DNA from: Hyphomicrobiales bacterium
Lineage (GTDB): Bacteria > Pseudomonadota > Alphaproteobacteria > Rhizobiales > Rhizobiaceae
Reading direction: 5' to 3'
DNA: 64,000 bases
NCBI GenBank assembly: GCA_900469625.1
Contig: UBXV01000005.1
Location: 45,844 to 109,843 of the forward strand
How positions within the stretch are numbered: the first letter of the stretch is position 1; every line of letters starts with the position of its first letter. A program made the position numbers and the translations under genes. Below the pieces are notes generated by a model, which was not told where the DNA came from, did not search any database, and worked only from the letters and a program-made list of their open reading frames with translations. Positions 63,475 through 64,000 of the stretch are shown piece by piece.

Positions 63475-64000
63475 CTATGCGGCCTCGTGTGACCGGGCGT
63501 CCATCATCGCCTTGAAGGCCGGGCGGGACTGGCAGCGCTCGAGCCACGCCTTGACCCTGGGGTGCTGGTCGAACAACACGATCTGGCTCATGGCATAGCG
63601 GAAGACTTCCGCCAGGTTGAGGTCGGCGACGGTGAAACGCTCGCCGACGACATGGTCGCGGCCATCGAGGTGGTTTTCGAGAAAGGCGAAGGCCTTGCCC
63701 AGGGCGGCGACGGCCGTCGTGATCTTGGCCCTGCCTTCGTCGGAGTTTTGGGTGCCGGCGTCATGGGTCAGGATGATGCGAACGGCGTGCGGCTCGACCT
63801 CGGTGGCCGCCCACATGGTCCAATTGCCCATCAACCCTTCTTCGCGCAGATCGGCCGGTGCCAGCGGTCCGCCATACTTGCGGGCGAGGTAGAGATTATT
63901 GGCAAGCGATTCCGTCAGCACTAGGCCGTCGTCTTCGATCGCCGGGATCAGGCCCATCGGGTTGATGGCGAGAAAGCTTGCCGACCGGGTGTTGACGGGC
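63475..64000 (-). CDS. glutathione S-transferase, 5-prime end outside window
   Basis: The frame is open to the right edge. The visible part (about 175 residues) begins within the thioredoxin-like domain ([20 protein letters not shown], then [11 protein letters not shown]) and includes the C-terminal helical domain with [19 protein letters not shown]. This fits a typical GST family enzyme. The first ATG seen in the window (63957) is internal. Confidence 0.9.
   Translation of the reverse strand, partial: PVNTRSASFLAINPMGLIPAIEDDGLVLTESLANNLYLARKYGGPLAPADLREEGLMGNWTMWAATEVEPHAVRIILTHDAGTQNSDEGRAKITTAVAALGKAFAFLENHLDGRDHVVGERFTVADLNLAEVFRYAMSQIVLFDQHPRVKAWLERCQSRPAFKAMMDARSHEAA

Overview
The window is about 64 kb of high-GC alphaproteobacterial chromosome, most likely from the Rhizobiaceae and closest in character to Sinorhizobium/Ensifer. 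The grounds are a betI-betC-betB-betA choline-sulfate operon, the GANTC methyltransferase CcrM, BioR-type control of biotin uptake, an Rhizobium etli-type (ReAV-like) asparaginase, and rhizobial intergenic mosaic repeats. This assignment is inference from gene content. I see no insertion sequence, integrase, prophage or CRISPR array; it reads as core chromosome with small accessory genes between housekeeping blocks.

Layout. 1-5 kb: a minus-strand run thrC, M16 peptidase, RimJ-type acetyltransferase and a 7TM-PAS signalling protein cut by the left edge. 5-8 kb: a lipoprotein, a LivK-type binding protein and a HAD phosphatase. 8-10 kb: a biotin module, bioR, three BioR-like boxes, bioY and a DUF1284 gene whose start overlaps the bioY stop. 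10-13 kb: an ArsR-type regulator divergent from two small dimeric alpha-beta-barrel proteins, then ccrM. 13-21 kb: genome maintenance and envelope genes (HAD, mutY, dciA-like DUF721, lipoprotein DsbA, smc). 21-26 kb: a secreted caspase-PGBD-C-type-lectin protein and pyruvate phosphate dikinase. 26-33 kb: DUF1499, a tightly overlapping cupin/metallo-beta-lactamase/DUF393/DUF4166 operon, tRNA-Gln(TTG), tRNA-Pro(CGG) and small exported proteins. 33-36 kb: a GT8 glycosyltransferase and a BASS-family transporter. 36-40 kb: cysH-cysD-cysN. 40-43.5 kb: a chemoreceptor and a small envelope gene pair. 43.5-49 kb: betICBA. 49-54 kb: an HdeD protein, a TetR regulator with two operators and its membrane-protein pair, an EAL-CBS-GGDEF protein and a quinone oxidoreductase. 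54-64 kb: Nudix, DUF3750, asparaginase, DeoR regulator, DUF4406, DUF4198, two GSTs, a bestrophin-like channel, a RibD-type reductase, a MmcQ/YjbR protein and a LysR regulator.

How the genes work together. cysD/cysN make APS and cysH (a [4Fe-4S] APS reductase by its cysteines) makes sulfite. BetC releases sulfate and choline from choline-O-sulfate, and BetA/BetB oxidise choline to glycine betaine. Sulfate assimilation and choline-sulfate use therefore lie 6 kb apart. BioR probably represses biotin import when biotin is plentiful. Several divergent regulator/target pairs (ArsR, BetI, TetR, DeoR) carry visible inverted repeats that can be assigned as operators. The most distinctive observations are the caspase/lectin protein, the DUF1284 gene tied to bioY, paired TetR operators, a GANTC site inside the BetI operator, and a short ORF whose ribosome-binding site can pair with an upstream anti-SD.
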